A stretch of DNA of 64,000 nt from Hemicordylus capensis (lineage: Eukaryota; Chordata; Lepidosauria; Squamata; Cordylidae), in contig NC_069662.1 of NCBI RefSeq assembly GCF_027244095.1, positions 18,006,501 to 18,070,500 of the forward strand. The letters are read 5' to 3'. Below the pieces are notes generated by a model, which worked only from the letters and a program-made list of their open reading frames with translations, did no database searches and had not been told where the DNA came from. Of this stretch, positions 36,843 through 48,542 are shown in pieces. Position 1 is the stretch's first letter, and every line of letters begins with the position of its first letter. Made by a program: the position numbers and the translations under genes.

Positions 36843-39350
36843 TAGCTTTAGGATGTAGAAATGTTTTTTAAAGAAAAAAAATATTCTGGCTCCCTTTTCT
36901 TTTTGTTAGATAGTAAGTATGAAGCTTAATATCTGGGTTCATAAACCACTTGCAGAATTTTAAGGTGACCCCTTAGTTCTCCATCAGACACTACTGATTG
37001 CAATAGGTTCTAAAGTTAACAAGGAATGGCTCACTTCAGTTTGGAAAAAGTCCCCCCCCCTTTTTTTAAACTAACTTTTAAAAAACACTTTCTCTGTTTC
37101 TTGAGTTGCAATGAGAAAGCCTAACCTTGACCCCTCATATTTCATTAACTCAATATGAACTTGCAAGTCCCTTGTGATGAATGGATGGTGCACATAGAAA
37201 TACACAGTGTTCTCCATAGCAGCACCCAGAATGTGAAAATCCCAGCTCTGGGAAATTCTTTTACATTCCCATTTCCCTCCTTTTCATCATCTTCTGAAGA
37301 CTTAGCTGTTTCAGCAGGCCTTTAGTTAGCTAATACTGAGATTGTGTCTAATTGCTGGCTCTGTTATTTTTCAGTGGCATTATCCTGCATGTGATTTTCA
37401 TATTGCTCTGATTAGTTTAGCTTGGTTTTTGTGCATTTTTCCCCTAGAATGGAAGTGCAGAGGTAGAACATCCTGAACTAAATAAATAAAAATGCATACA
37501 TATATGTACAAAACTCCAGGATTAGGACTCCAGACAGGCAATAAACCTACCCTACAAGAATGAAATCACCCAAAACAACTGGAAAGGAATCTATTTCGTC
37601 ATTCTTATGTTCTTCCACCCTATGTTGCCAATGTTGCTTTTGTCATGATAAATAAATACTCCAGCCTATATGGTAGATTTCCATATTTCTGCAGCACTAA
37701 CCTCTGTAAGCTGGTGCCACAGCAAGTAAAGTGCTAGAATTCAGGGGCGACCAGAAGGAAGATGGTGGGACCACCAGTGGACCATTGGTCAATTTCTTGT
37801 GGACTACCAGCACTTGTTGATTGTCAGAATTCCTGCAAACAAATGCTAAGTAAACATTGGTCTGATCCTGCAAAGCACTTGTACATTTAACACACCTTGG
37901 GGGACCACAATTAAACCATTCAAGACTAAAGTGATCAGATCATCTCTGCTGTAAAGAATAAACCAGAGGACTGAATGCAGTGCAACTTAATGCCATCTGC
38001 CATATATACACCTTGAAATACACAATTCAGTGGGTGGTTTCCCCCCATATCCATATGGACCTTCAGAATTCTAGTTTATGGATTTTGTTTCAAATAAATA
38101 ATCTGTCCTCAAAACAATTATTCCAGAGTATTTCCTCTGAAATTCAAGGGAATGCTCTGAAGGCAATCAGAGAATTTCAGCTTCAGTCTTGACAATTCAT
38201 TGGCATTTGGGTGGTTTATTTAAGCAATCATAATGCAGGCTGCTATTTCTAAAGCAAGTACAGTAAATTGGAAACGGGCTTTACTACCAACATGGGAGAT
38301 ATCAAATCCCCATTAGTCCATGAGACAGGTCCATACATTCTGGCCATCAGTAGCATCTCAGGAAATGAATGCTCATCATGATTTTGGGCAAGATCTACTC
38401 CCCTAGAAATGGATAGGTGATTGCATGGCTGCACTTTTACAGTCTTTGCTGTGTTATCACCCCTTCTTTATCCCTACCCCACAAATGATTAGGCTAAAAT
38501 TGCAGTCATTTTTGTACAGAAAAAAGGATTGCGATATGACATGATATAATGGTAAGGGTTAGGTAACAATGAACAAATTGTTGTACTTTATTCATGGAAT
38601 AATCCTTGCAGAACATTCCTGCCAATTTCCATTTTCATTGACATCATGATAAAATTGTGTTTCAGTAATTTTTGTCTTTTTAAAACTTTTAAAACAGCAT
38701 TAAAATTCCAGGACAGTAAAAGCGTGAAAATGCACTGAAAACTGATAGCACAGCAGTGCTGCTTGCTATTTTCCATCTCTAAGGGTATCGAGCTTGTCAA
38801 AACTCACAATGAGCATTTGTCCCTCCAGATGGTACTGACCACTCAGGTCATGTACTATATATAACTAAGAGAGGGACTACAGGCAAATTCGCTCTTCGCC
38901 TTAACATACTCTGCTCTGGACATCCAACAACAACAACAAACGTATTTTTGTTGAAGCATGGAAATTGTCATATTTCAACAAAAAGGTTTCAAAGGGCGAC
39001 TCCTGCATGAAGGTGCTGAGTTCAAATTCATTTGCAGGTTTGACAGTATCAGTCTTGGTAGAAACTGGGAGTGGCTCGCTCACTACAGGAAGAACGTTCC
39101 CTCTTGAGGCATTCATGCACAGTACTCATAATAATTTTTCTGTGCCAATTCATCATCAGTTGAGCATGAGTCATACCTGCTCTGGTCGGATCTGCTGCTC
39201 TTTTGAGTGGATCCCATTTTCATTGCTCCAATAAAAAGCAATGTGTTTCTTGCTAAAATGTGTCTCTCTAGCAATGTGTCTCTTGCTAAAAATGCAATTT
39301 GTCTCTTGTGTTGATAGGCCTTCTGGCTTCACTTGGTAACAACATCACCC
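36843..39350. other. Gene-free stretch
   Basis: AT-rich, no gene supported. It holds small poly-T/poly-A runs and no clear full repeat. Confidence 0.5.
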
Positions 39351-39357
39351 CGACACA

Positions 39358-39620
39358 GCCTGGATGGCTTTAAGAAGGGTTTAGACAAATTCATGGAGGA
39401 GAGGTCCATCAATGGCTACTAGGCTTGATGGCTATAGGCCACCTCCAGCCTCAGAGGCAAGATGCCTCTAAATACCAGTTACAAGGGAGCAGCAGCAAGA
39501 GAGAGGGCACACCTTCATCTCTTGCCTGTGGCTTCCCAGAGGCACCTGGTGGGCCACTGTGAGGAAGAGGATGCTGGAGTAGAAGGGGTTAATCCCCACA
39601 GGGCTGTTCTTATGTGTGCA
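39358..39620 (+). mobile_element. CR1 LINE 3' end
   Basis: From TGGATGGCTTTAAGAAGGGT to GGGCTGTTCTTATGTG, the same tail as at 30670, more diverged. Confidence 0.65.
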
Positions 39621-40510
39621 TCATAATAAAATCTGCCATTCAAGAACACCATATTATGCATCTGAAGAAACAGAATCTGGCCCACAAAACCTGCGGGCTT
39701 ACATACCACATATATGGGACATACTGCACAGCTTAATTTGCGGGGGGGGGGGGCTCCAAAGGCCTTTAGGTTCAGGCTCCAAAGTTACCTAGGTGTACCT
39801 CTGAGCCCCAATCCCAGAAGCGGCAGAGGCATGCTTTGGAGTGGCTTGTGAGCAGTGCGCATGCCTCTCTTTTAGAGCTATGAATCTCTGTACAGTTTGT
39901 TGTCCCATATCATGATAAATCTGTCACTCTTTAAGCTGCTACAAGACTCTTGTTTTTGCTGCAACCAGCAATCATGCAGGGGTGTTGCTAAGAAGTTAAA
40001 AGAGCTGGGGCTTAAACTCACAGCCTTAAGTTTGTGAATTTAAGTAAGTTACTAACTTGTCTTATTTATTTCATTGATGCTTAGGTTGTAGTCACACAAT
40101 CCATCAAAAATATGGTCTAAGTCCTAACCTTGGGATGCGATGAGATAGAAATCTTTTGACTCTCATTGCTCCAGTCTGTTAAAAATCACAACAAACAGCA
40201 GCCACACATGCCTCTGCAAATGCCTGTTGGGTGATTTCAGGAATAGAGAACATGGAGCTATTCCAGGAGTGCAAAGCCGCCTCAGGGAACTCTCTCTTAG
40301 CTTGGCTTCTTTTAATAAGTGTGCATTTATGGCTGTAACTGGAAGAACTTTATGCTTGACTTTAGGGAAAGCACACATTCAGACAGATATGTTTGTAGCT
40401 ACAGCTTGGTGAACACTGATGGCAACAATCTGTATTGTTTTGTATTGTTTGTATAGTATTATCATCTTCATCCCATGGTGCAGTTTGAGATTAATGCCTA
40501 GTGCAGGGAT
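39621..40510. other. Gene-free stretch
   Basis: No gene or clear repeat seen. A G run lies at about 39740. Confidence 0.5.
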
Positions 40511-40514
40511 TACA

Positions 40515-40700
40515 TAGGAAGCTGCTTTATACTGAGTCAGACCCTTGATCCATCTAGGTCAGTATTGTCTGCTCTGATTGGCAGCTTCAAGGCTCCAGGC
40601 GGGATTCTTCTCCAGTCCTACCCGGAGAAGGCAGAGGTTGAACCTGGGACCTTCTGCATGCAATGCAGATGCTCTTCTGCTGAGTTACAGCCCTATCCCC
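40515..40700 (-). mobile_element. tRNA-headed SINE (family B)
   Basis: The tail TAGGAAGCTGCTTTATACTG leads to the reverse-complement head GAACCTGGGACCTTCTGCAT. Confidence 0.7.
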
Positions 40701-40719
40701 CATGGGGGATATCTGAACA

Positions 40720-41235
40720 CAAACACTGACATGTACTCACCCATCCAGCCATTGGACAAGGGAGTGCAAATGTCCCTGGGCCCGGAATGGTCAGGGGTCC
40801 CTCCAGTGCCTGCCGCTACCCCGTTGCCCGCTGCTGCCCTCTGCACCACCGCGCATACGGCCCATAATCTTGACCTCTGGGGGGAGCTGGCCACCCCTTG
40901 TGGCGGCTGCAGTGGTGGCGGGTGGGCTTCTCCCCCCACTCCCAGCCAACCCATGGCTTCTCTTGGGCCTGTGCACCTGCGCACTCCGGTTATGGATAGT
41001 GTCACGTGTCGACACACAACACATGATGCTATCCGTAATCTGGGTGCACAGGTGGCAGGCGCACAGGCCCGAGAGAAGTCGGGGGGGGGAGGGAGAAGCC
41101 CGCCTGCCACCACGGCAGCTGCTATGGGGTGTGTGTGGCCCACTCCCCCCAACCCCCGGTGGTGAAGATTATGGGCAGTATCAGCGTCAGGGCTGCAGAG
41201 GGTGATGGTGGGGTGAGTTAACCCCCCCAAATCAA
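40720..41235. mobile_element. GC-rich foldback DNA element
   Basis: The inner hairpin GGTTATGGATAGTGTCACG ... GATGCTATCCGTAATC and mirrored outer parts (TGTGCACCTGCGCAC / GTGCACAGGTGGCAGG) make a long imperfect foldback. The left end (TGTCCCTGGGCCCGGAATGG) matches the element at 52552. The open frames in it are products of GC-rich sequence and not genes. Limits are approximate. Confidence 0.6.
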
Positions 41236-41392
41236 GAGGGGCCCTCGCAGATGGAGGAGACGTGGATTGGGTGATGGGGTGTGCGTGCAAAGTTCCTGGG
41301 GAACTCTGTCCATGGGCCACTGGGCAGCTTGCTATGTGCCTGCATCCAGTGTAAGGCAAGACAAACCCTGCTTAGCAGAGCGGACAATTCAG

Positions 41393-41545
41393 GCTTGTTT
41401 CCCAACCTTCGGTCCCCAGCTGATGTTGGATTGCAACTCTCATTTCCAGGCACACTGCCCAAATGCCATTGTGGCTGGGAATGATGGGAGTTGTGGTCCA
41501 GCAATATCTTGGGACCCCAGATTGAGAAGCCCTGGTCCAGCACTG
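41393..41545. mobile_element. Palindromic hAT-type MITE, diverged
   Basis: TTTCCCAACCTTCGGTCCCC is mirrored by GGGACCCCAGATTGAGAAGC, with the stem GATTGCAACTCTCATT / AATGATGGGAGTTGTGG. Confidence 0.65.
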
Positions 41546-41694
41546 AGTGAGGCTGCTATGCACCAGTCCATTCAGATTCTAGTTTTCATCTTTCAACTGC
41601 AGTTTGCAACAGTTTTAGGGCTCCTCCACCACACCCACCTACTCCTTTCTTCTTGTTTTGCTGAATATCTAGCCTGCTAGACTCAACTGGCCCT

Positions 41695-41912
41695 AGCCAC
41701 CCCCAGCACAGTAACCCCAGTGAGTGTTGCTGGTGTCTATCTTATGTTTCTTTTAGATTGTGAGCCCTTTGGGGACAGGGAGCCATCTTATTTATTTATT
41801 ATTTCTTTGTGTAAACCGCCCTGAGCCATTTTTGGAAGGGTGGTATAGAAATCAAATTAATTAATAACAACAACAAAAACAAACACAACAACAACAACAA
41901 TAAATTAATGAA
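41695..41912 (+). mobile_element. L2-type LINE 3' end
   Basis: GTGAGCCCTTTGGGGACAGG, GTAAACCGCCCTGAGCC, GGTATAGAAATCAAATTAAT and then (ACAACAA)n. Confidence 0.7.
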
Positions 41913-42211
41913 AAGCTTGCTTAAAATTGTGTGTCAGTTTGGTTGCTCCTAATAAAGGTATTACTAGAATTGTGGTTTATTGCAGGGGCTATGCTTAATA
42001 TTCAGTGATTTCTTTTTATTCTGAAACATCACAAGCCCCCCCTGCAGAGTTTGATGCTAAACCTACTAAGCAAGGGATCCAAGTCAAGCTGCACAGCAGC
42101 TTCATACATTGTTGTAACCACCCTCGGCCTTTATAAATACATAGCGCCGTAAGAGAAACCCACACTCTCTAGTACTTCCTTTAAAAAGGAAAGATTGTGC
42201 ATGTGTACTTA

Positions 42212-43108
42212 GGTAAAGTGTGCCATCAAGTCAATTTCACCTCCTGTACATAAGAACAGCCCTGCTGGCTCAGGCCCAAGGCCCGTCTAGTCCAGCATCC
42301 TGTTTCACACAGTGGTCCACCAGATGCTGCTGGAAGCCTACAGGCAGGAGTTGAGGGTATGCCCTCTCTCCTGCTGTTACTCCCCTGCAACTGGTACTCA
42401 GAGGCATCCTGCCTTTGAGGCTGGAGGTAATCTATAGCCCTTCGACTAGTAGCCATTGATAGACCTTTCCTCCATGAAGTTATCCAAACCCCTCCAGATT
42501 GTTGGCTGTCACCACATCCTGGGGCAGAGAATTCCACAAGTTGATTATGTGTTGTATGAAAAAGTACTTCTGTTTGTTGTTTCATGGGATGACCCCTGGT
42601 TTCAGTGTTATGTGAGAGGGAGAAGAATTTCTCTTTATCAACTTTCTCCACACCATGCATGATTTTATAGACCCCTATCATGTCTCCCTGCAGTTGACTT
42701 TTTTCTAAACTAAATAGCCCCAGGTGTTGTAGCCTTGCCTCATAAGAAAGGTGCTCTAGGCCCCTGATCATCTTGGTTACCATCTTCTGCACCTTTTCCA
42801 GTTCTATGTCTTTCTTTAGATGTAGTGACCAGAATTGTACACAGTACTCCAGGTGTGGCTGCACCATAGTTTTATATAAGGCCATTATAATATTAGCAGT
42901 TTTATTTTCTTCTCCTGGAGATGGATTCTCGGTGCCCACAGAGCCCCGTGGCTTTCTTTGGTAGAATACAGGAGGGGTTTACCACTGCCTCCTTCCACTC
43001 AGTATGAGATGATGCCTTTCAGCATCTTCCTATATCGCTGCTACCCGATATAGTGCCAGCGGGGATCCTAACCGGCAACCTTCTGCTTTTCTGCACTTCC
43101 CCGCTGCG
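42212..43108 (-). mobile_element. Sauria-like SINE (family A), split by a CR1 insertion
   Basis: The left piece (42212-42242, GGTAAAGTGTGCCATCAAGT) and right piece (42916-43108, CTTTGGTAGAATACAGGAGG to the head) are parts of one SINE. The CR1 copy at 42243-42915 lies between them. Confidence 0.65.
42243..42915 (-). mobile_element. CR1 LINE, end of ORF2 plus 3' UTR
   Basis: On the reverse strand the frame reads MVQPHLEYCVQFWSLHLKKD, then LEHLSYEARLQHLGLFSLEK and LQGDMIGVYKIMHG, the well-known C-terminal end of CR1 ORF2. It continues into the 3' UTR that other copies in the window share. The 5' part is truncated, so it is not mobile. Confidence 0.85.
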
Positions 43109-43743
43109 AAGGGAAAGCACTTTAAGCAGTTTAAAGTGCTACTTAGGTTGCGTTTATTCTGTTTTTGTTTTTGTAGTGTGCTACCATCTTGTGGCAGTTT
43201 TCAATCTTTGCCGGCAAAATACAGCTTCATCGTACACATATTTCTATTTGCCGCGCTACTGTTATGGCGGGGAACTAAACCACGCCCCTGCCTTCTCGTT
43301 CTGATTTTCTTTGTTCTTTTGTGGCTATATGGAAGATACCGAACCACGCACCATTGATTGTGCCCGTTTTTATATGCAGGTAATTAGGTAGACTAATGGA
43401 ATTCAGAAAAGAAAAACGGTGCAGATAAATAGCTCATTAAAAGTCGAGGGAAGTTTGAATAGAAGGCAAATACCAGAATATCTCGACAAAAATATTTCCT
43501 TGAATGGGCGGGAGAAGATGGCGGCTGCCTTCAGCGTGTCCAAAACAAGAGTACAGTAGTTTTGTTTTTTGTGAAGACTATTTAATATTAAAAGCAATCT
43601 GTACAACAAAGGAGATTCCTATTGCGTTAAGTCACAAAACCTTTAGTTACCAGATAGCAATCATTTTCGTTAGATTTAAGAACGTAGCAAGCAAACACTA
43701 GTGAGAAAGCTAATCCAAATTTTACTACAAAGCAGAAGAAAAA

Positions 43744-43785
43744 CAGCTCTTTTTGAAGAAAATGTGGGTGGCCCTTAAAAGGGCC
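43744..43785 (-). terminator. H4 histone 3' stem-loop and downstream element (copy 3)
   Basis: Reverse-strand GGCCCTTTTAAGGGCC is at 43770-43785 (loop TTTA instead of the TTTC in copies 1 and 2). The U7-type CAAAAAGAGCTG is at 43744-43755. Confidence 0.92.
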
Positions 43786-43821
43786 TTTGGGTCTTTTGTT
43801 GTTGAAAGTCAAGGGTATTTC

Positions 43822-44323
<502 letters not shown>

Positions 44324-45720
44324 CAAAACTCTGACCAGCTAAAAGGCATTGCAGCGTAATCCCTAGGTTTATTTCCTCAGAGATAAATCTCACTGGATTC
44401 AATTCAGTAGGGCTTACTCACAGGGTGGGAGGATGTAGGGTCTTACGCAAGACCGAAAGACACACAAGCAAATCGGAGTAGCTCCAGATATCTAGTCAGG
44501 GATGCAGAGAAAAAACCGAGGAGTAACTCCGCACTTAAAATTTTGGGGAGAGAGAGGAAAGACAAGGGGAGGTGGAGAAGAAAATATATTTTGAGGTCCG
44601 TAAAATAATGGGGGTACTCATCAAACGCTCAGGGTGAATTGGCGCGGCTGTATCAAGTTTGCATGAAAGGAAGGAAAATGCAGTTGCAAATAATTCTAAA
44701 AAGTAAGAGAAGCCCTCTCTATGTTGGAGCCTCCAAAATTCTAAAAAAATCCACAAGTCAGTTAAAAAGTCACAAAGCGCTGCGTGCTTTGGTTCTCCAG
44801 ATCTCTTCGTGCTAAGCAAAAAGACGGGGAAAGGGGTGAGAGGAGAAAGAAAGAGGAAGGAAGGAAAAGAAATAAAGGAGCGTGAGCCCCGTTTGTATGA
44901 GCAGTGCAGAGGAATGAGAATTCAGTTCGGCCAAAGAAGGGATATTTCAGGAAAATCTTTTCTGAAACAGATGCTCGCCAGTTAAAAGGGTTCTGTTTTG
45001 TGTTTCTAACACAAAGAGCAAGAGTGGAGAAACAATATTTTGCTTTTTCTCCGAATACAAAGGTTATTAAATCCCACATGATCAGCCCCTTGCAGGGGGG
45101 AAAGATCATTGGCAGTTTCTCGGATGTGTTCCACCTCACCGCTCCCAGCCATTTTACAAGAAAACTGTGTTTTTCTTTTGGCCATTCAGAGAGAGAAGAG
45201 GCGCGAAAAAGATCAAGACTACTGTTACCAAAGCAAGGGGGGATTATCTTAAAACAAAACAAAACACCTTTCTTCAGCATTACTTTGTTGCCCAGCAGGT
45301 TTAGTAGAACCGTGCACACTAAACAAAGGGAGCCGGATGCCCAGTCGGCCATTTTATCTGCATTTCACCAAAGTATTGTTGGCTTTGGGACGATGGAAAA
45401 GCTGGAACGGCAGAAGCCGGATGGGGGTCTTATTTAACCCCTTCCCATCCAGAACCCACGCGGAACGAGAAGGGCTGGAAGAAACTAAGGAGAATGGAGA
45501 GGCTGGTTCCAGGGCATCAGAGACAGTTCAGGCACCACCACCCCGCAGCTGTTGGAGAGTGTTCAGTATTCTCAGGACATGATGCTGAGGTAGCCACAGC
45601 ACTGGAGTACTATGCCACCAACCAAGCCAGGCAAGGCAGCATGGCTACTCCTAGACAGGGATATGCACAAACCTGTTCAGAGGTTTCACCACCTTTGCAA
45701 GCCATGTTTACAGGTAGAGT
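44324..45720. other. Unique sequence without a supported gene
   Basis: Overlapping open frames on both strands (44762-45352 and 44904-45437) begin at weak or non-ATG codons and match no family I know. A TTATTTAACC string at about 45430 could be TATA-like. It looks like single-copy spacer. Confidence 0.4.
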
Positions 45721-46129
45721 GGGGATTCCAATCTGCATCTAGGATGTGGATTGTAGTTATCTTGGGTTAATTCAATTGAGCAGATATGTGCGTGCACATT
45801 TCTGGAGTGATGTTTTGGGGGGGGGGGTGTGCGCGCGCACGTGTGCCACAAGTGCACCTGCTGAAATATGCCTGTTGAAAAATTCACATTTCATTGTCAA
45901 AACCTGAGTTCCTGCCACGTAGCTGGCCCTTGAAATTTGTGCTACATTTTTGTCAAATGCAAACATTTGATCATAGCTATTCTAAGTCTTGTAGCTGAAG
46001 TAATTCAACCGAGGTCTGAGTTGGAGCACCATCAATTTATTAGTATTAGATGGCAATGAGTTGCTTACTTTTGTACAAGCGCAATGAAAAAGCTGTTTCT
46101 TAATCTGTTACTAGTCCTTTGTTCCTACA

Positions 46130-46685
46130 GCAAAAGTAGCCAACCTGAGGCTCTCTAGCTGCTGATGGACTACCACTCCCAACATCCCCAGCCACAGTGG
46201 CCAATAGTCAGGGATGATGGGAGTGGCAGTCCAACCACGGGCAAAGCCACCATTGCACCAACGGGTTCAAAGAACCCAGGCTGCCACGCTTCAGGGGCCA
46301 CGCCTTGCACCCTAGCCATGCCTCTGCGTCTGAAGTCAGACGCAGGCGCATTATTTCATTCACAAATGGGGCTGCGGGGCCCCAGTTACGAGCAAAATCC
46401 AGGCAGCACCATGTTCGCCGTGCAGCCGGAGCAGCATTCCCTACCCACTGGCCAGACGTAGCTCACAAACGGGGCCACGCAGCTCTGTCTCAAGCTAAGC
46501 TATGTCCCCTGCATCTCAGTTGCAGGAGGCATGGCTTAACTACGCACCCTGCATCTGATGTCAGATGCTGACATCTGAGGCAGGGCCAGGGGCTGGGCTA
46601 GGGGGCTATGACGGTGGGCTGCACCTGGGCTGCCGCTGGTCTCCCTCTGCCCCCGAGTCCAACAATAGCTGGCAGTCCCTGCCTA
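46130..46685. mobile_element. Palindromic MITE interrupted by a hAT element
   Basis: The left half (ACTACCACTCCCAACATCCC, mirrored by GGGATGATGGGAGTGGCAG) is cut at 46235 and resumes at 46664 with AATAGCTGGCAGTCCC. Confidence 0.6.
46236..46655. mobile_element. Non-autonomous hAT element with exact 8-bp duplication
   Basis: 420 bp, ends CACGGGCAAAGCC and (reverse) CGGGGGCAGAGGG, flanked by AGTCCAAC at 46228-46235 and 46656-46663. Inside are GTCTGAAGTCAGACGCAG and GCATCTGATGTCAGATGC hairpins. It is related to the element at 31048. Confidence 0.8.
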
Positions 46686-46721
46686 AAGAATGCCCAGAAA
46701 GGGCCCTGTGACTCTTCTCCA

Positions 46722-46868
46722 CCCAAAATCTTTTAGATCATGAGCCCTTTGGGGACAGGGATCCATCTTATTTATTTATTATTTCTTTGTGTAAACCGCC
46801 CTGAGCCTTTTTTTGTTTTTTGTTTTTTGAAGGGCGGTATAGAAATCGAATGAATGAATGAATGAAAT
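46722..46868 (+). mobile_element. L2-type LINE 3' end
   Basis: GAGCCCTTTGGGGACAGGGA, GTAAACCGCCCTGAGCC and an end of (GAAT)n. Confidence 0.7.
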
Positions 46869-47176
46869 CCATCTTTTCACACACATATCCCCACATCCAG
46901 ATATATGCCCTCTTATTACCCTCCCCCAAACATGCATGCTCTTTTCTTCAACAATGCCCCCACAGGCTTACTCCATAATACATTTCATAATAACACAGCC
47001 TCTTCCACCACCCCCAGATTGTTTGAGTAAAACTACTCAGGATGCAGGACTGAAGGAGCCCCTGGAGTCAACATCCACTAGAGGAAATGTCCTTATTCTC
47101 TCTCCTGATCTTTTACCTGGCCCAGAGCTAAAAGCCTCATTCTGCAATGCCTGCCAGAGAAGGAATACCCCTAGAG

Positions 47177-47303
47177 GAGGGGTACGCAACTGTGGCTCAC
47201 CAGCTGTTGTTGAACTACAACTCCCATCATCCCCAACCTGTGGCTGGGGATGATGAGATTTGTAGTTCAACAACAGCTAGAGAGTCAAGGTTGCCTACCC
47301 CTG
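47177..47303. mobile_element. Palindromic hAT-type MITE
   Basis: Ends GAGGGGTACGCAACT and GGTTGCCTACCCCTG. Flanks CCCTAGAG (47169-47176) and CTCTAGAG (47304-47311) match at 7 of 8. Confidence 0.75.
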
Positions 47304-47365
47304 CTCTAGAGGGTTAGAAAAATGCAATTTCCCCACTGTATTGGCAGCAATGACAGTATGTACAT

Positions 47366-47518
47366 ATGAAGCTGAGCTGACTCAGACCATTGAGCCATCT
47401 AGGCAGCAGCTCCCCATGGTTTCAGGCAGGGGTGCTTTCCAGCCCAGCCTGGAGATGCCGCCAGGGATTGAACCTGGAGCCCTTTGCATATAAAGCAGCC
47501 CTTCCCCAAGCTACAGTA
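47366..47518 (-). mobile_element. tRNA-headed SINE (family B), diverged
   Basis: TATGAAGCTGAGCTGACTCA to the reverse head GGGATTGAACCTGGAGCC. Confidence 0.6.
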
Positions 47519-47659
47519 ATGTTCCTTTACCAGGAGTGTTTCTGAAAACAGAATTCAGGATGATAAACCCCTTGCTTGCAGAGAGTTAGAGCTATTATGC
47601 CCTGGAATGCCTGCAAGGTTTGTGGTGCTGGCTTGTGGGGTCAAAACTCCCCTTTAAAG

Positions 47660-47792
47660 CAGGGATTCTGCACTTCAGTCCAGAGTCGTTGCTGGACTAC
47701 AGTTCCCATCATAGGCACAATGGACTTTAGCCGCTGGGGATGATGGGAGTTGTAGTCCGACATCTGGAGACCCAAACTTGAGGAACCTTTGT
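47660..47792. mobile_element. Palindromic hAT-type MITE
   Basis: CAGGGATTCTGCACTTCAG end, stem GGACTACAGTTCCCATCAT mirrored by GATGATGGGAGTTGTAGTCC. Confidence 0.7.
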
Positions 47793-48171
47793 TTGTTTGT
47801 TTTGAGGGACCCTTACTTTAAAGCTTTCACACCGCACTACGTGACAAAATGTCCCAAGATGTATAGAATCATAATATGTGGACAGAAAATTACAACTATG
47901 AAATGTATCACAATATAAAATGTAAGTATGACTCAATGCACACAGTAATATCCAACATTGCATCTGCTCCCAAAATGAGGAATGTAGCACACCTCCTCAT
48001 GAACTCAAGATCGGGGCTGTATCTTAAGGAGGTGCATTTGCTTTGCATCATAATTCGACTTTAATAACGGAGCAGAGCTGGATATATACATATCCCTGAT
48101 TATCTTTTGAGTTTATGCTATACATTCCATATCTGCAAGGTTTTCACACACATACTATAATTTCATATGAT

Positions 48172-48290
48172 ACAGGGAAGGCAACCTTGACTCTCCAGCT
48201 GTTGTTGAACTACAACTCCCATCATCCCCAGCCACAAGGTTGGGGATGATGGGAGTTGTAGTTTAACAACAGCTGGAGAGCCAAGGCGGC
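48172..48290. mobile_element. Palindromic hAT-type MITE
   Basis: CAGGGAAGGCAACCTTGACT end, stem GAACTACAACTCCCATCATC mirrored. The right end is decayed. It is the third such element within 1.2 kb downstream of ZNF579. Confidence 0.7.
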
Positions 48291-48542
48291 AACATATCTG
48301 GATTTCTTTGAAGTATCAATTTGTTGCTGAGTATAGCTACTTATACTTTCCCCCCAATAGTTTACACACAAATGTTTGGTGATCCCTTGCTGGTGTGTGG
48401 GCTTGTCAGGTCTGGAGTTGCTTTTTCTCCGGACTGGTCTTTTTAGTTACTGTCCGCTTCCTTCCACAGAGTCCAGGCGGCCATTATGCTCTAGTGTAAT
48501 GCTCTATGCTCTAGTGTCATTTCGCCACAGTTTCTACTTCCC

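Noticed and set aside
40578-41359. Long Pro/Ala-rich frames on both strands
   Set aside because: They come from a GC-rich foldback DNA element, with no start context or domain.
44762-45437. Overlapping opposed frames of 196 and 177 codons
   Set aside because: The forward one starts at GTG. Neither shows a domain, codon pattern or splice sites that would support a gene.
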